Positions 26,044-33,677 of a DNA stretch of 64,000 bases are shown piece after piece. The notes below the pieces were generated by a model. It was not told where the DNA came from and made no database searches. It saw only the letters and a list, made by a program, of their open reading frames with translations. The number at the start of each line of letters is the position of its first letter. Within the stretch, counting starts at the first letter, position 1. Source of the stretch: Prosthecobacter dejongeii (lineage in GTDB: Bacteria; Verrucomicrobiota; Verrucomicrobiia; Verrucomicrobiales; Verrucomicrobiaceae); the NCBI RefSeq assembly GCF_014203045.1, contig NZ_JACHIF010000003.1, positions 496,001 to 560,000 of the forward strand, in the 5' to 3' direction. Both the position numbers and the translations under genes were made by a program.

Positions 26044-26763
26044 TTACTTAGCGGCAGGGGCTGTGGCGCCCGGGCCTGCTGGGATGTCTCCAGGGACGTT
26101 TTTATCTTTGAAAGCTTCAAGATCAGCCATGGTCCACTGAGTGGCGCGTTTTTCTTCAGCGCGAACTTTTTCAACCATTTCTTTGGTGATCATCGGAGCT
26201 TCATTGCCCCAAGAGTTACGAATGTAAGTCAACACATTGGCGAGGTCAGTCGCGGACATCCCCGCACCGAAGGCCTGCATACCGCCAGGGAAGTTGTAGT
26301 TCTGTCCTTTCACCGTAACCTGGCCGACAAGACCGTGCTGCACGACACGAATCAGACGCTCCGTGCCACCCAAGACCCATTCGGAACCTGCAAGGGGCGG
26401 ATACTGGCCAGCAAGACCTGCACCGTTACCTTGATGGCAACCACCACAGACGGCGTAACCATTGGCGCCTTTTTTCATGGCAGTCTGGAAAGGATCGGCA
26501 GCAGCCACATCACCACCAGCACCACCGCGTGGGTCGGAGGATTTGGAAGCGGTGAATGGGTTGCTGACATCAAAACTATAACCGCCGGTCATCGGGCCAA
26601 GTTGGCCACCGGCGATGATGGCGACGATCATGAACAGGAAGATCACCCACATCGGCGCGGGTTCTGTGCCTGGGGCGAGATCGGCCTTTTCACGCTTCAC
26701 GGCGGCGTGAAGACGGTCGAGATCGTTGCTGTCGGGATTGGGGAAGGAGGAAGGAGCGCTCAT
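26044..26763 (-). CDS. Membrane-anchored monohaem cytochrome c
   Basis: 239 residues. One transmembrane helix (about 38-56) is followed by a class I cytochrome c domain with CGGCH at 106-110, GQYPPLAGSEWV and candidate Met ligands in the FPGGMQAFGAGM stretch. A hydrophilic C-terminal tail of about 50 residues follows. It resembles a one-haem version of CcoP, which normally has two haems. It lies 27 bases after the ccoO-like gene. The likely role is relaying electrons from the CcoO-like or Act subunits towards CuA of CoxB, which has no fused haem. This role is inferred. Confidence 0.88.
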   Translation of the reverse strand: MSAPSSFPNPDSNDLDRLHAAVKREKADLAPGTEPAPMWVIFLFMIVAIIAGGQLGPMTGGYSFDVSNPFTASKSSDPRGGAGGDVAAADPFQTAMKKGANGYAVCGGCHQGNGAGLAGQYPPLAGSEWVLGGTERLIRVVQHGLVGQVTVKGQNYNFPGGMQAFGAGMSATDLANVLTYIRNSWGNEAPMITKEMVEKVRAEEKRATQWTMADLEAFKDKNVPGDIPAGPGATAPAAK

Positions 26764-26790
26764 AGGCGGGGGTCGCGAGTGTTCCGAAAA

Positions 26791-27480
26791 TTATTTCTTG
26801 GCAGCAGCAGCAGGGGCTGCAGCGACAGCGGCGGATTCACCAGGAACAGGGTAATCTTTCTTGAGAGAGAGGAGGTAATCCACCAGAGCTTCGGCTTCTG
26901 GTGTTGGAATCACTTCGTAGCCTTCTTTCACAGCAAATTTCTTCGGCAGTTTCAGCGCTTTGTTCGAAGGCTGCCCCTGTGCGAGACGCTCTGTGTAAAG
27001 GTGAGCGAAGGAAGGCATGTTGGACCAGTCGTGAAGGGACTTGGGAGCAAACAACATCTGGTGGATCTGGCTTCGCTCAGGAGCACGCCAGCCGTAGTTT
27101 GCGAGATCTGGACCGCTGCGCTGGACACCGAGGAAAGCGAAGGGCTCACCCAGATAGTCACGAAGGTTGTTGGAGCGAACCGCCGCAGCCGGGCGGGCTT
27201 CCTGGTCCTGTCCCCAGCCTTTGCGCCAGCCATCGAGAGCGAGCTGTGTGGGGCGGATCATCTGCGTGTGACACTGGACGCAACCTTCACGAGCATAGAC
27301 CAACTGGCCTTGACGGTTGATGGGTGCAGGCGGGAACAGACCTTCGACACCGTCGCGATCCTTATCGTAAGCGATTTGAGTGAGGGCCTGATATTTGATT
27401 GCCGGGACGACAATCAGGCACAGCCAAGGAAGACCAAAGCTGGCGATGAGGGCGAGAATAAAGGTGCGGAACTGGCTCAT
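26791..27480 (-). CDS. CcoO-like monohaem cytochrome c
   Basis: 229 residues with an N-terminal membrane anchor (about 8-28) and the CcoO signature REGCVQCHTQMIRP, haem motif Cys67-Cys70-His71. QRSGPDLANYGWR and the probable Met ligand in NMPSFAHLY also match CcoO, the second subunit of cbb3 oxidases. Its ATG overlaps the stop of the ccoN-like gene by four bases (ATGA), implying coupled translation and a complex of the two. The C terminus is Ala-rich. Because the partner CcoN lacks key ligands, this cytochrome may be an electron-transfer subunit of a non-oxidase complex. Confidence 0.9.
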   Translation of the reverse strand: MSQFRTFILALIASFGLPWLCLIVVPAIKYQALTQIAYDKDRDGVEGLFPPAPINRQGQLVYAREGCVQCHTQMIRPTQLALDGWRKGWGQDQEARPAAAVRSNNLRDYLGEPFAFLGVQRSGPDLANYGWRAPERSQIHQMLFAPKSLHDWSNMPSFAHLYTERLAQGQPSNKALKLPKKFAVKEGYEVIPTPEAEALVDYLLSLKKDYPVPGESAAVAAAPAAAAKK

Positions 27481-28955
27481 GCGTGGGCGGCGTGGGGAAG
27501 GGCTTCTTCGTGATCATGCTCAAGCAGCGTCGGGGCAGAGCTGCGGCGGCCAAGACCGGCGACCATGAGCATGAGATGGATCAGGAACCAAACATTGGAC
27601 CAGGTGATAAGGCCCCAGGCGATAGCGCGAGCGATGATGTAAGGACGAAGGTTCAGCGTGAGCTGCATGAAATCCTGATCCCACATTTCAGGGGAGTTTA
27701 GATCCCCACCTTGCTGGGCACCAGCGACTAGACTGGTTACGACGATCGCGCCGATACCATAAACGGAGAACCAGAAGTGGTTGCGGATGAGGCGAACAGA
27801 GAGCCATTCACAGCCAGTGAGGCGAGGAACGATGTAATAAATGGCTCCGAAGATGGTCATGCTAAAGAAGCCATAAACTGCGACGATCTGGAAACCATAC
27901 CAGGCCTGTGTGAACTGGAGAGTAGCACCGGTGGAGAAGTTGGAGATCAGGGCCAAGATGGCACCGCTCACTGGATAGAAAAGGGCTCCGAAGAAGACAA
28001 AGCGCAAGGTTGGGCTGGAGGCAACCATGCTGTGCTTGCCCAGGGTGGTGAGGTGATGATTAAGACCGACCACACCGACAGGAATCAAGAGAAGAACTCC
28101 CGTAGCAGCGCCGATGGCTGGCATCCAAGCAGGAAGAGGGCCGCCCATGTAATGCTGCATACCTGTCCAACCGCCGAGGACTGCCAGGAGCCAGAACCCA
28201 ATTTGAGAAAGCTGAGAGCTAGCGATGGGTTGGCCGGTGATTTTAGGGATGAAGTAATAAGCTGCACCGATCGCCACAGGAGCGAAGAACAGCAAGATCA
28301 TCGTGTGAACGTACCAAGCATTGATACCAGCACCCAGTGCACCTAGACCAGGAAGGCAATGAAGGGCGACGTTGGCAGTGACGAAAATCCAGGGGAACCA
28401 GAAACAAGCACCAATGATGTACCAGGTGCTCACCATGAAACCTTCTGGGCGGAAAGCACGGCCAAACATGAATACCATGGGCCAGGCAAAGGCGAGAAAG
28501 CTAATTAAAAGCACTGGCCAGATGAAGGACGGCATTTCCAACCACTGCATCGAGGTGCTTTTGCCGAGAAGAATCGCAACGAGACCGATGGTGACAGCGA
28601 TGTTCCAGAAAATAGCAGCCACATAAAGGACGCTTTTGCCCGTGCGAAGCTCCTGGCCCGAACGACGAGCCATGAGCCAAAGCATGGCACCTAGGCCAGC
28701 CTGAACACCCCAACCATAAACAAGAGCATTGATATGGGTAGGTTGAAGGCGGCCGTATTGAAGCACACTGCAAGCGCCGAGGAAATCGGGAGCGAATTGC
28801 TTGATGGCAGCAAGGACGCCCAAAATGGTGGAAGCCATCAACCAGAAGGCGCCATTGAGGAAGAGGAAGAGCACCGGGCCTTTCACCGACTTGTCAATCG
28901 CCGCGCGGCGAATGTTGTCAGCGAGGGTGTCCGTGGATGCTGGGGAGGTCTGCAT
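27477..28955 (-). CDS. CcoN-like haem-copper oxidase subunit I homologue with missing ligand histidines
   Basis: 492 residues from ATG 28955 (a TTG five codons earlier is possible). About twelve helices align without gaps to cbb3 subunit I by eye: RLQPTHINALVYGWG (His74, haem b ligand) and WYVHTMI (His217, CuB). The helix with the CuB His-His pair reads GMQHYM (Gln267-His268). The helix that should hold the H-x-H ligands of haem b3 and haem b reads AWYGFQIVAV, with Phe355 and Ile357 at the ligand positions. Conserved LPxW, SxPTLRF and FGAIYYIVPRL anchors fix the register. It is therefore probably not a conventional oxygen reductase. It is coupled to the ccoO-like gene. Confidence 0.88.
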   Translation of the reverse strand: MQTSPASTDTLADNIRRAAIDKSVKGPVLFLFLNGAFWLMASTILGVLAAIKQFAPDFLGACSVLQYGRLQPTHINALVYGWGVQAGLGAMLWLMARRSGQELRTGKSVLYVAAIFWNIAVTIGLVAILLGKSTSMQWLEMPSFIWPVLLISFLAFAWPMVFMFGRAFRPEGFMVSTWYIIGACFWFPWIFVTANVALHCLPGLGALGAGINAWYVHTMILLFFAPVAIGAAYYFIPKITGQPIASSQLSQIGFWLLAVLGGWTGMQHYMGGPLPAWMPAIGAATGVLLLIPVGVVGLNHHLTTLGKHSMVASSPTLRFVFFGALFYPVSGAILALISNFSTGATLQFTQAWYGFQIVAVYGFFSMTIFGAIYYIVPRLTGCEWLSVRLIRNHFWFSVYGIGAIVVTSLVAGAQQGGDLNSPEMWDQDFMQLTLNLRPYIIARAIAWGLITWSNVWFLIHLMLMVAGLGRRSSAPTLLEHDHEEALPHAAHA

Positions 28956-28976
28956 AGGTTCCAGGGGCAAGAAAAA

Positions 28977-29360
28977 TCAGTTCGCAGGAGGAGTAACTGC
29001 TGGGGCGGCGGGAGCCGGAGCAGCAGGGGCCGGAGCGGCCGCCTGTTTCAGTTGAGTGGGAGAACCAGGGACAACCTGAGTGCTAGCGCCAGCGGGCTTA
29101 GCTTTCAGGGTTTCGAGGGTCTTGGCGAAGATAGCGGCTTTTTTCTCAGAATCCTTGAGGCCCATCTTGGTGATGAGTTCGTTTTGGGCCTTGAGAATTT
29201 CTTCCTTGTTAGCCAGGCGTTCAGGGGCACGTGGATCTTCAGCACCCTGGGTGGCAAAGGAAGCCTGAATGACGTAAAACAGCACGGCAAAGCTGGCGAA
29301 TGCGCCAAGCACCCAAAGGAAGGTAGCTCCGGCTTTCGAAGGGGTAGCAATCGAAGACAT
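28977..29360 (-). CDS. Small single-helix protein between actF and the ccoN-like gene
   Basis: 127 residues with one N-terminal helix (ATFLWVLGAFASFAVLFYVI), a charged probable helix (about 45-85) and a Pro/Ala-rich tail. No cofactor motif. No family recognised. It starts eight bases after actF stops and ends about 20 bases before the ccoN-like start, so it is cotranscribed with both. It may link the Act and Cco-like parts, but that is only positional reasoning. Confidence 0.7.
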   Translation of the reverse strand: MSSIATPSKAGATFLWVLGAFASFAVLFYVIQASFATQGAEDPRAPERLANKEEILKAQNELITKMGLKDSEKKAAIFAKTLETLKAKPAGASTQVVPGSPTQLKQAAAPAPAAPAPAAPAVTPPAN

Positions 29361-29368
29361 GAAAAGAA

Positions 29369-30745
29369 TCAGTTGATGACGTTGGCGGACTCGAGAAGGC
29401 GCGGGTCGCGGCAGGGGTAGAGACTGTAACGGGAAAGGCTGCGGAGGAAGACGAAGCCCATGGTGCCAACAACAGCAAACAAGGCAACCACGTCACCCAC
29501 CCATGCACCATCCACCCACCAGCCGAGCCCCAAAGAAGGGCCACGTTCTGGGATGACGTTCCAGTAGATGTCCACCAAGTGCATGAAGAGAATCCAAAGG
29601 CAGATCAAGCATACTGCGACGGGGTTCTTCTTGCGAGGCTGGGAGAGAAGGAGGACGAAAGGACCGATGAAGTGGCCCACTACGATGAAGATGGACACCC
29701 AGCGCCAGCCTTCGGTGTTACGGGTCAGGTAGAAGCGTGTTTCTTCCGTGATGTTGGCGTACCAGATGAGGAAATACTGGCTGAAGGCGATGTAAGCCCA
29801 AAACACCGTGAAGGCGAAGAGCAGCTTGCCCATGAGGTGATAATGTTCTTCGGTGACGACTTGCTTCATGTAACCGAGGCCTTTGAGCCAGGTCACGAGG
29901 AGGATTGTGAGGGCCATGGAGGCCCAAGCGCAACCAGCGAAGATATAAACACCCCACATGGTGGAGAACCAAGAGTAGTCGAGGGTCATCAACCAATCCA
30001 CGGCTGCAAAGGTGACCGTCAGGGCGTAGAAGAGAAGCCAGCGGCAGGAGAAAGTGCGGGATTTGATGGTGTGGGTGATGTCACCGTCCTGATCCTGCAT
30101 GACCGACTTCTTGCGAAGCGTGCGAGCGATGTGCCAGAGGATGAAGAAGTAAAAAGCGAAGCGGAAATACCAAGCGTCCACATTCAGGTAGCCATACTTC
30201 TCTACCAGGATGTGGAGATGTGGATTGCTGAGGGAATTGTGATGAAGCTGATCCTTGATGGAGTGTGGAGCGTGGTGCTCATCGCCTTCTTCGTGTGCAG
30301 GGGCAGCGGCGGTTTCAGCGTGCTTGTCAGCGCCGGCGTGTTCAGACGCCACAAGCTGGGTTTTAGCCTCGCGGTGGTGATTCATCCACTCATACAGATG
30401 CGTCTGCACTTGAGGGAAGAGGAGGGGGATGCCCAGGAAAGCGAGCGGGAGGACCATGTTGGCCAATTGCTCCCAAAGACGACGGACGGCGACACCCCAG
30501 CCTGAGTTGGAGGCGCTGTGGAGGAGGATCCAGAAGCAGCCACCGCAGACGAAGGTGAAAGCAAAGAAGAAGGCGAAGAGCCAGCTGTAAGCAAAAACAT
30601 CCGGCTTGGCAAAAAACATGTAGGCAGAGCCTGCGATGCCCAGCAAGCCAGCAGCCCCGAAGGCGCTGATAAGCTTGCCGCCTTTGGCGGTTTCGAATTT
30701 CTCACCGCCCGGAGGCAGGTCGTTGAATGTGACGTGGTGACTCAT
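29369..30745 (-). CDS. actF: Alternative complex III membrane subunit ActF
   Basis: 458-residue polytopic protein, about ten helices. It matches the ActF quinone-associated subunit of alternative complex III: VDWLMTLDYSWFSTMWGVY, HLMGKLLFAFTVFWAYIAFS, QYFLIWYANITEETRFY and FIVVGHFIGPFVLLLS. A His/Ala/Glu-rich hydrophilic insert (about 125-165) is atypical in length. ActF and ActC are NrfD/PsrC relatives; only this one is present here. It lies 18 bases after actE. Transfer of quinol electrons to cytochrome is known for the whole complex, but the catalytic and haem subunits ActA-D are not encoded nearby. Confidence 0.9.
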   Translation of the reverse strand: MSHHVTFNDLPPGGEKFETAKGGKLISAFGAAGLLGIAGSAYMFFAKPDVFAYSWLFAFFFAFTFVCGGCFWILLHSASNSGWGVAVRRLWEQLANMVLPLAFLGIPLLFPQVQTHLYEWMNHHREAKTQLVASEHAGADKHAETAAAPAHEEGDEHHAPHSIKDQLHHNSLSNPHLHILVEKYGYLNVDAWYFRFAFYFFILWHIARTLRKKSVMQDQDGDITHTIKSRTFSCRWLLFYALTVTFAAVDWLMTLDYSWFSTMWGVYIFAGCAWASMALTILLVTWLKGLGYMKQVVTEEHYHLMGKLLFAFTVFWAYIAFSQYFLIWYANITEETRFYLTRNTEGWRWVSIFIVVGHFIGPFVLLLSQPRKKNPVAVCLICLWILFMHLVDIYWNVIPERGPSLGLGWWVDGAWVGDVVALFAVVGTMGFVFLRSLSRYSLYPCRDPRLLESANVIN

Positions 30746-30763
30746 GCCTTGAAATGCCTGCTG

Positions 30764-31429
30764 TTACTGGACGGACACGTTGTTTTCCTTCACCGCCACC
30801 TGCATGGCGCGGATGTAGGCCACAATGGCCCAGCGATCTTGAACGGTGATGTTGCCACCGTAGGGGCCCATCAGTCCTTTGCCGTTCGTGATCACATCGT
30901 AAATGGCACCGTCAGCGCGGTAAGCGCCAGCATTGGCAGGGTCGGTGCTGCCGTTCTGGTGAAGATTGAAGGCGGTCATGATGCCGTACTTCGAGGTGAT
31001 GCCCTTGCCGTTTCCGGAGGCACCGTGACAGACGGCGCAATAGATATTGAACTGACGCTCGCCGCGCTCAATGAGGGCTTTATTGAGCGTCACTTCCTGG
31101 GGAAGGCCGTCGCCATAATAGTCACCGATTTTTCCAGTGTTATAATAGTCGAGCCCGTTGGTGAAGCCATACTGCGGCGGCTTGAAATCAGGGGCGGAAG
31201 CAGGCTTGGCCGGGATTTCGAAACCCACTGGGACCGTACCTTTGACGGGGCGACGTGCACCGAGGCCATCGGCAAAGAAATCACTCTTGGCTTGATACTT
31301 CACTTTGGCCTGGTGGTCCATGTCTTGGAAGATTTCCAGGGGCGGCAATTCAGACTTGCTGCCACGTGTGCCAAAGGCAGCGACGACAATCGCGGCAACA
31401 AAGAGGTAGCTGAGGAAGAAATATTTCAT
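30764..31429 (-). CDS. actE: Alternative complex III monohaem cytochrome ActE
   Basis: 221 residues. An N-terminal hydrophobic signal or anchor (about 3-20) is followed by a region with PPLEIFQDMDHQAKVKYQ, typical of ActE, then a cytochrome c domain with CAVCH at 131-135 in NIYCAVCHGASGNGKG and the candidate Met ligand in GLMGPYGGNI. It is the first gene of the minus-strand respiratory run. In complete act operons it follows actA-D; here upstream DNA holds unrelated genes. Confidence 0.9.
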   Translation of the reverse strand: MKYFFLSYLFVAAIVVAAFGTRGSKSELPPLEIFQDMDHQAKVKYQAKSDFFADGLGARRPVKGTVPVGFEIPAKPASAPDFKPPQYGFTNGLDYYNTGKIGDYYGDGLPQEVTLNKALIERGERQFNIYCAVCHGASGNGKGITSKYGIMTAFNLHQNGSTDPANAGAYRADGAIYDVITNGKGLMGPYGGNITVQDRWAIVAYIRAMQVAVKENNVSVQ

Positions 31430-31460
31430 GGAACGAGCTGGCGAGGGACGCCTGATCTGA

Positions 31461-31482
31461 GCTTGTGAAAAATTTCACAAGC
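31461..31482. promoter_or_regulatory. CRP/FNR-type palindromic operator upstream of actE
   Basis: A perfect 10-bp inverted repeat with a 2-base spacer. Its core is TGTGA-N6-TCACA at 31464-31479, identical to the half-site consensus of CRP-family regulators. It is 32 bases upstream of the actE start on the minus strand. A weak promoter candidate (TTGCAA, 16 bases, TAATCT) lies upstream of it, which would place the palindrome near or after the transcription start; this is tentative. Confidence 0.6.
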
Positions 31483-31564
31483 ATACGAAGATTAAAAACT
31501 CACGGTGACATTGCAAGGACGATTTCGATTTTCTCAGGGCTGAAAATCAGTGCTTCGGGCAGAT

Positions 31565-32155
31565 TCACCGCACAATGAGCTTGAAAGCGGCCTGTCCTTG
31601 CTGGTCTTCGGAATTTGAGACCAGGAGCTGGCCCAGGTGATGACCCGTTTTCCAGGGAGCCCCATTGATGGGTTTGGTCTGCAAAAGATAAGCTCCGCTT
31701 CCCGCATTGCGAAAGGAACTGATACTGTTGCTGAAGGAGGCCACCTGTCCGGGTACTTCAAAGTGCTCCATAAGGGTGAAGTGGTTTTTATCCAATTCCG
31801 TCACGGGCCAGCCAGCACACGTTACGATGACCAGGAGATTGGCCGGGTGGGTATTGCCATTGGCCGCCAGGCCTTGAGAAGTCTGGACACTGACGGTCAG
31901 TGGCACCGTTTTGGGTAGGCCAGTGGGCGCGATTTCCTGAATCGCTGGAGGGGATGGACTGGCCGATGCCTCGTGGGCCGTTGGTCGTGTGGGGAGGAGA
32001 GGGGGGCGAATGGCTGGTTTGGCGATTTTCTTGGGGCCTGGTTGATTGGAAACTTTGCCGACTGGGGCCTTCGTTTTAACGACTGAAGATGGCTTCTTGC
32101 TGGTGGCAGCAGGTTTGACGCCCATGTTTTTATGAAGCAGCGCTTTTTTGGCCAT
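31565..32155 (-). CDS. Hypothetical protein with basic Pro/Ala/Lys-rich N terminus
   Basis: 196 residues. The first ~70 are low complexity and basic (MAKKALLHKN, KKPSSVVKTKAPVGK, PGPKKIAKPAIRPPLLPTRP). The rest looks like a small beta domain (VPLTVSVQTSQGLA, NLLVIVTCAGWPVTELDKNH, SGAYLLQTKPINGAPWKTGH, QAAFKLIVR). No signal peptide, helix or known motif. Its stop lies 135 bases upstream of actE in the same direction. I do not recognise the family. Confidence 0.6.
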   Translation of the reverse strand: MAKKALLHKNMGVKPAATSKKPSSVVKTKAPVGKVSNQPGPKKIAKPAIRPPLLPTRPTAHEASASPSPPAIQEIAPTGLPKTVPLTVSVQTSQGLAANGNTHPANLLVIVTCAGWPVTELDKNHFTLMEHFEVPGQVASFSNSISSFRNAGSGAYLLQTKPINGAPWKTGHHLGQLLVSNSEDQQGQAAFKLIVR

Positions 32156-32255
32156 ATCGCGGAATTTCTAAATTTCCGGTTAGGCTATCCGAGGAGTGGT
32201 CGCTCTGTCGAGCTTCGTATTGGTCGTCCTTTCAGGGGGAAATGAGCGTGCTGGC

Positions 32256-33422
32256 TTAATCCGCCGGTGTGTCTGCGATGGCATCCACCACGCGGTCCAT
32301 TTCTGCCTCGGTGTTGTAGAAATGCGGGCTGAAGCGCAAGTAGGGCTGGCCCGCGCGGTCAAAGCGCAGCGAGGGGCTGATTTTTTGGCGGGTGAGGTGA
32401 TCGTAGATTTTCGCGACGGAGGGGCCGCTGCCTTCAGGCCGCCAAGCTGTGGTAATTCCCGAGGCGTTCGGCCCGGAGACGGGACCGAGAAAATGGAAGC
32501 CGAGAGGCTCCAGGCCCTGGACGAGCCGGGTTTTCAGGCGCAGTAGTTGAGCGCTGACGGTGGGGATGCCGTGTTCTAGCAGCAGTTCCAGCCCGGCTTT
32601 CATGCCGAGAATGCCCACGACATTCAGCACGCCTGGTTCATAACGGCGGCCACCTTTTTCAAAAGTGATGGTGTCCTGGGCGATGAAGTTGGGGCTTTGC
32701 ACGTTCCAAGAGCCTAATAAAGTGGGCCGTAGGCGCTCCTGCACCTCTTCCCGCACATACACGATCCCCGCTGCCATGGGGCCCAGCATCCATTTGTGAG
32801 AGTCGGCAGAAAGGAAGTCCACATAGTCCACTCGGGTCTCGAAGGCCCCCAACGTCTGGATGGCATCGAGACAAAAAAGGACACCACGCGCCCGCAGCAT
32901 CTGGCCGATGGCATCAATCTGAATGCGGTAACCGCTGAGAAAGTGGCAAGAGGCGAGGGCCACAAGTTTGGTCTTGGGCGTGAGCATGGCCTCGACCAAT
33001 TCCGGGGTGATAGCTCCGGGCGCTTCCGGCTTTAAAAGCCGCACCACCACGCCGTGGCGGGCCAGATCTGTCCAGGGATACACATTGGCAGGGTAGTCGT
33101 CCTGGTAACACACCACCTCATCGCCTGGCTGCCAGTCTAGGCCATTGGCGACGAGGCTGAGGCCCAGGGAGGTGGGGCCGAGGAGAGAAATTTCGCTGGC
33201 TTTGGCCCCGAGCATCTGGGCGGCGATGACGCGGGTCTCATTCACGGCGCGCCAGGCTTCGGGAAATTCCTGCATGCGCAGGCAACTTTCCTCCAGGTAG
33301 TCCTGCATCACCTTCGTGACCCGGCGAGGTAGAATGGTAACGCCAGCATGTGCTAGGAAGATGCTATCGCGGGCGACGGGGAATTCGGCGAGGCGGGCAT
33401 CTTCGGAGGGGAAAAGGGACAT
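32256..33422 (-). CDS. Class V aminotransferase-fold PLP enzyme
   Basis: 388 residues from ATG 33422. It has the fold-type I features of the class V/cysteine desulfurase group: FLAHAGVTILPRRV at the start, GPTSLGLSLVANGL, FCLDAIQTLGAF and the PLP lysine in DSHKWMLGPMAAGIVY. A C-terminal small domain includes ASGITTAWRP and LRFSPHFYNTEAEMDRVV. It lacks the flexible Cys loop expected of a desulfurase, so isopenicillin-epimerase-like or aminotransferase activity is more likely. The substrate is unknown. A 39-codon upstream extension (to 33539) looks non-coding. Confidence 0.9.
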   Translation of the reverse strand: MSLFPSEDARLAEFPVARDSIFLAHAGVTILPRRVTKVMQDYLEESCLRMQEFPEAWRAVNETRVIAAQMLGAKASEISLLGPTSLGLSLVANGLDWQPGDEVVCYQDDYPANVYPWTDLARHGVVVRLLKPEAPGAITPELVEAMLTPKTKLVALASCHFLSGYRIQIDAIGQMLRARGVLFCLDAIQTLGAFETRVDYVDFLSADSHKWMLGPMAAGIVYVREEVQERLRPTLLGSWNVQSPNFIAQDTITFEKGGRRYEPGVLNVVGILGMKAGLELLLEHGIPTVSAQLLRLKTRLVQGLEPLGFHFLGPVSGPNASGITTAWRPEGSGPSVAKIYDHLTRQKISPSLRFDRAGQPYLRFSPHFYNTEAEMDRVVDAIADTPAD

Positions 33423-33677
33423 GCTTGATTTACGTCTGGGAAGGCTGCCAGTGCAAGATGATGGGTGCGGGTAGGAGAATCTAGGAAGCCAGATAATGAG
33501 CTTGGTTGAAGGACGGTCTAATCGCGAAAAAAACGGCACAAACGAGGCTGCAGGCCGAAATTTGGCCTCAAAATGGAAGGTTTATGACCTCCGGAGCCCC
33601 TTTTCCCAGCTTACCTAACAGCAAACGTCAAAGGTTTCCTTTGCTACGCAGCCTCAGCGCGCTAGCATCGCCCTCCC

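Noticed and set aside
25873-27513. 546-codon open frame on the plus strand opposite the cytochrome c and ccoO-like genes
   Set aside because: It is the antisense shadow of two genes with clear haem motifs; its translation has no domain or sensible composition.
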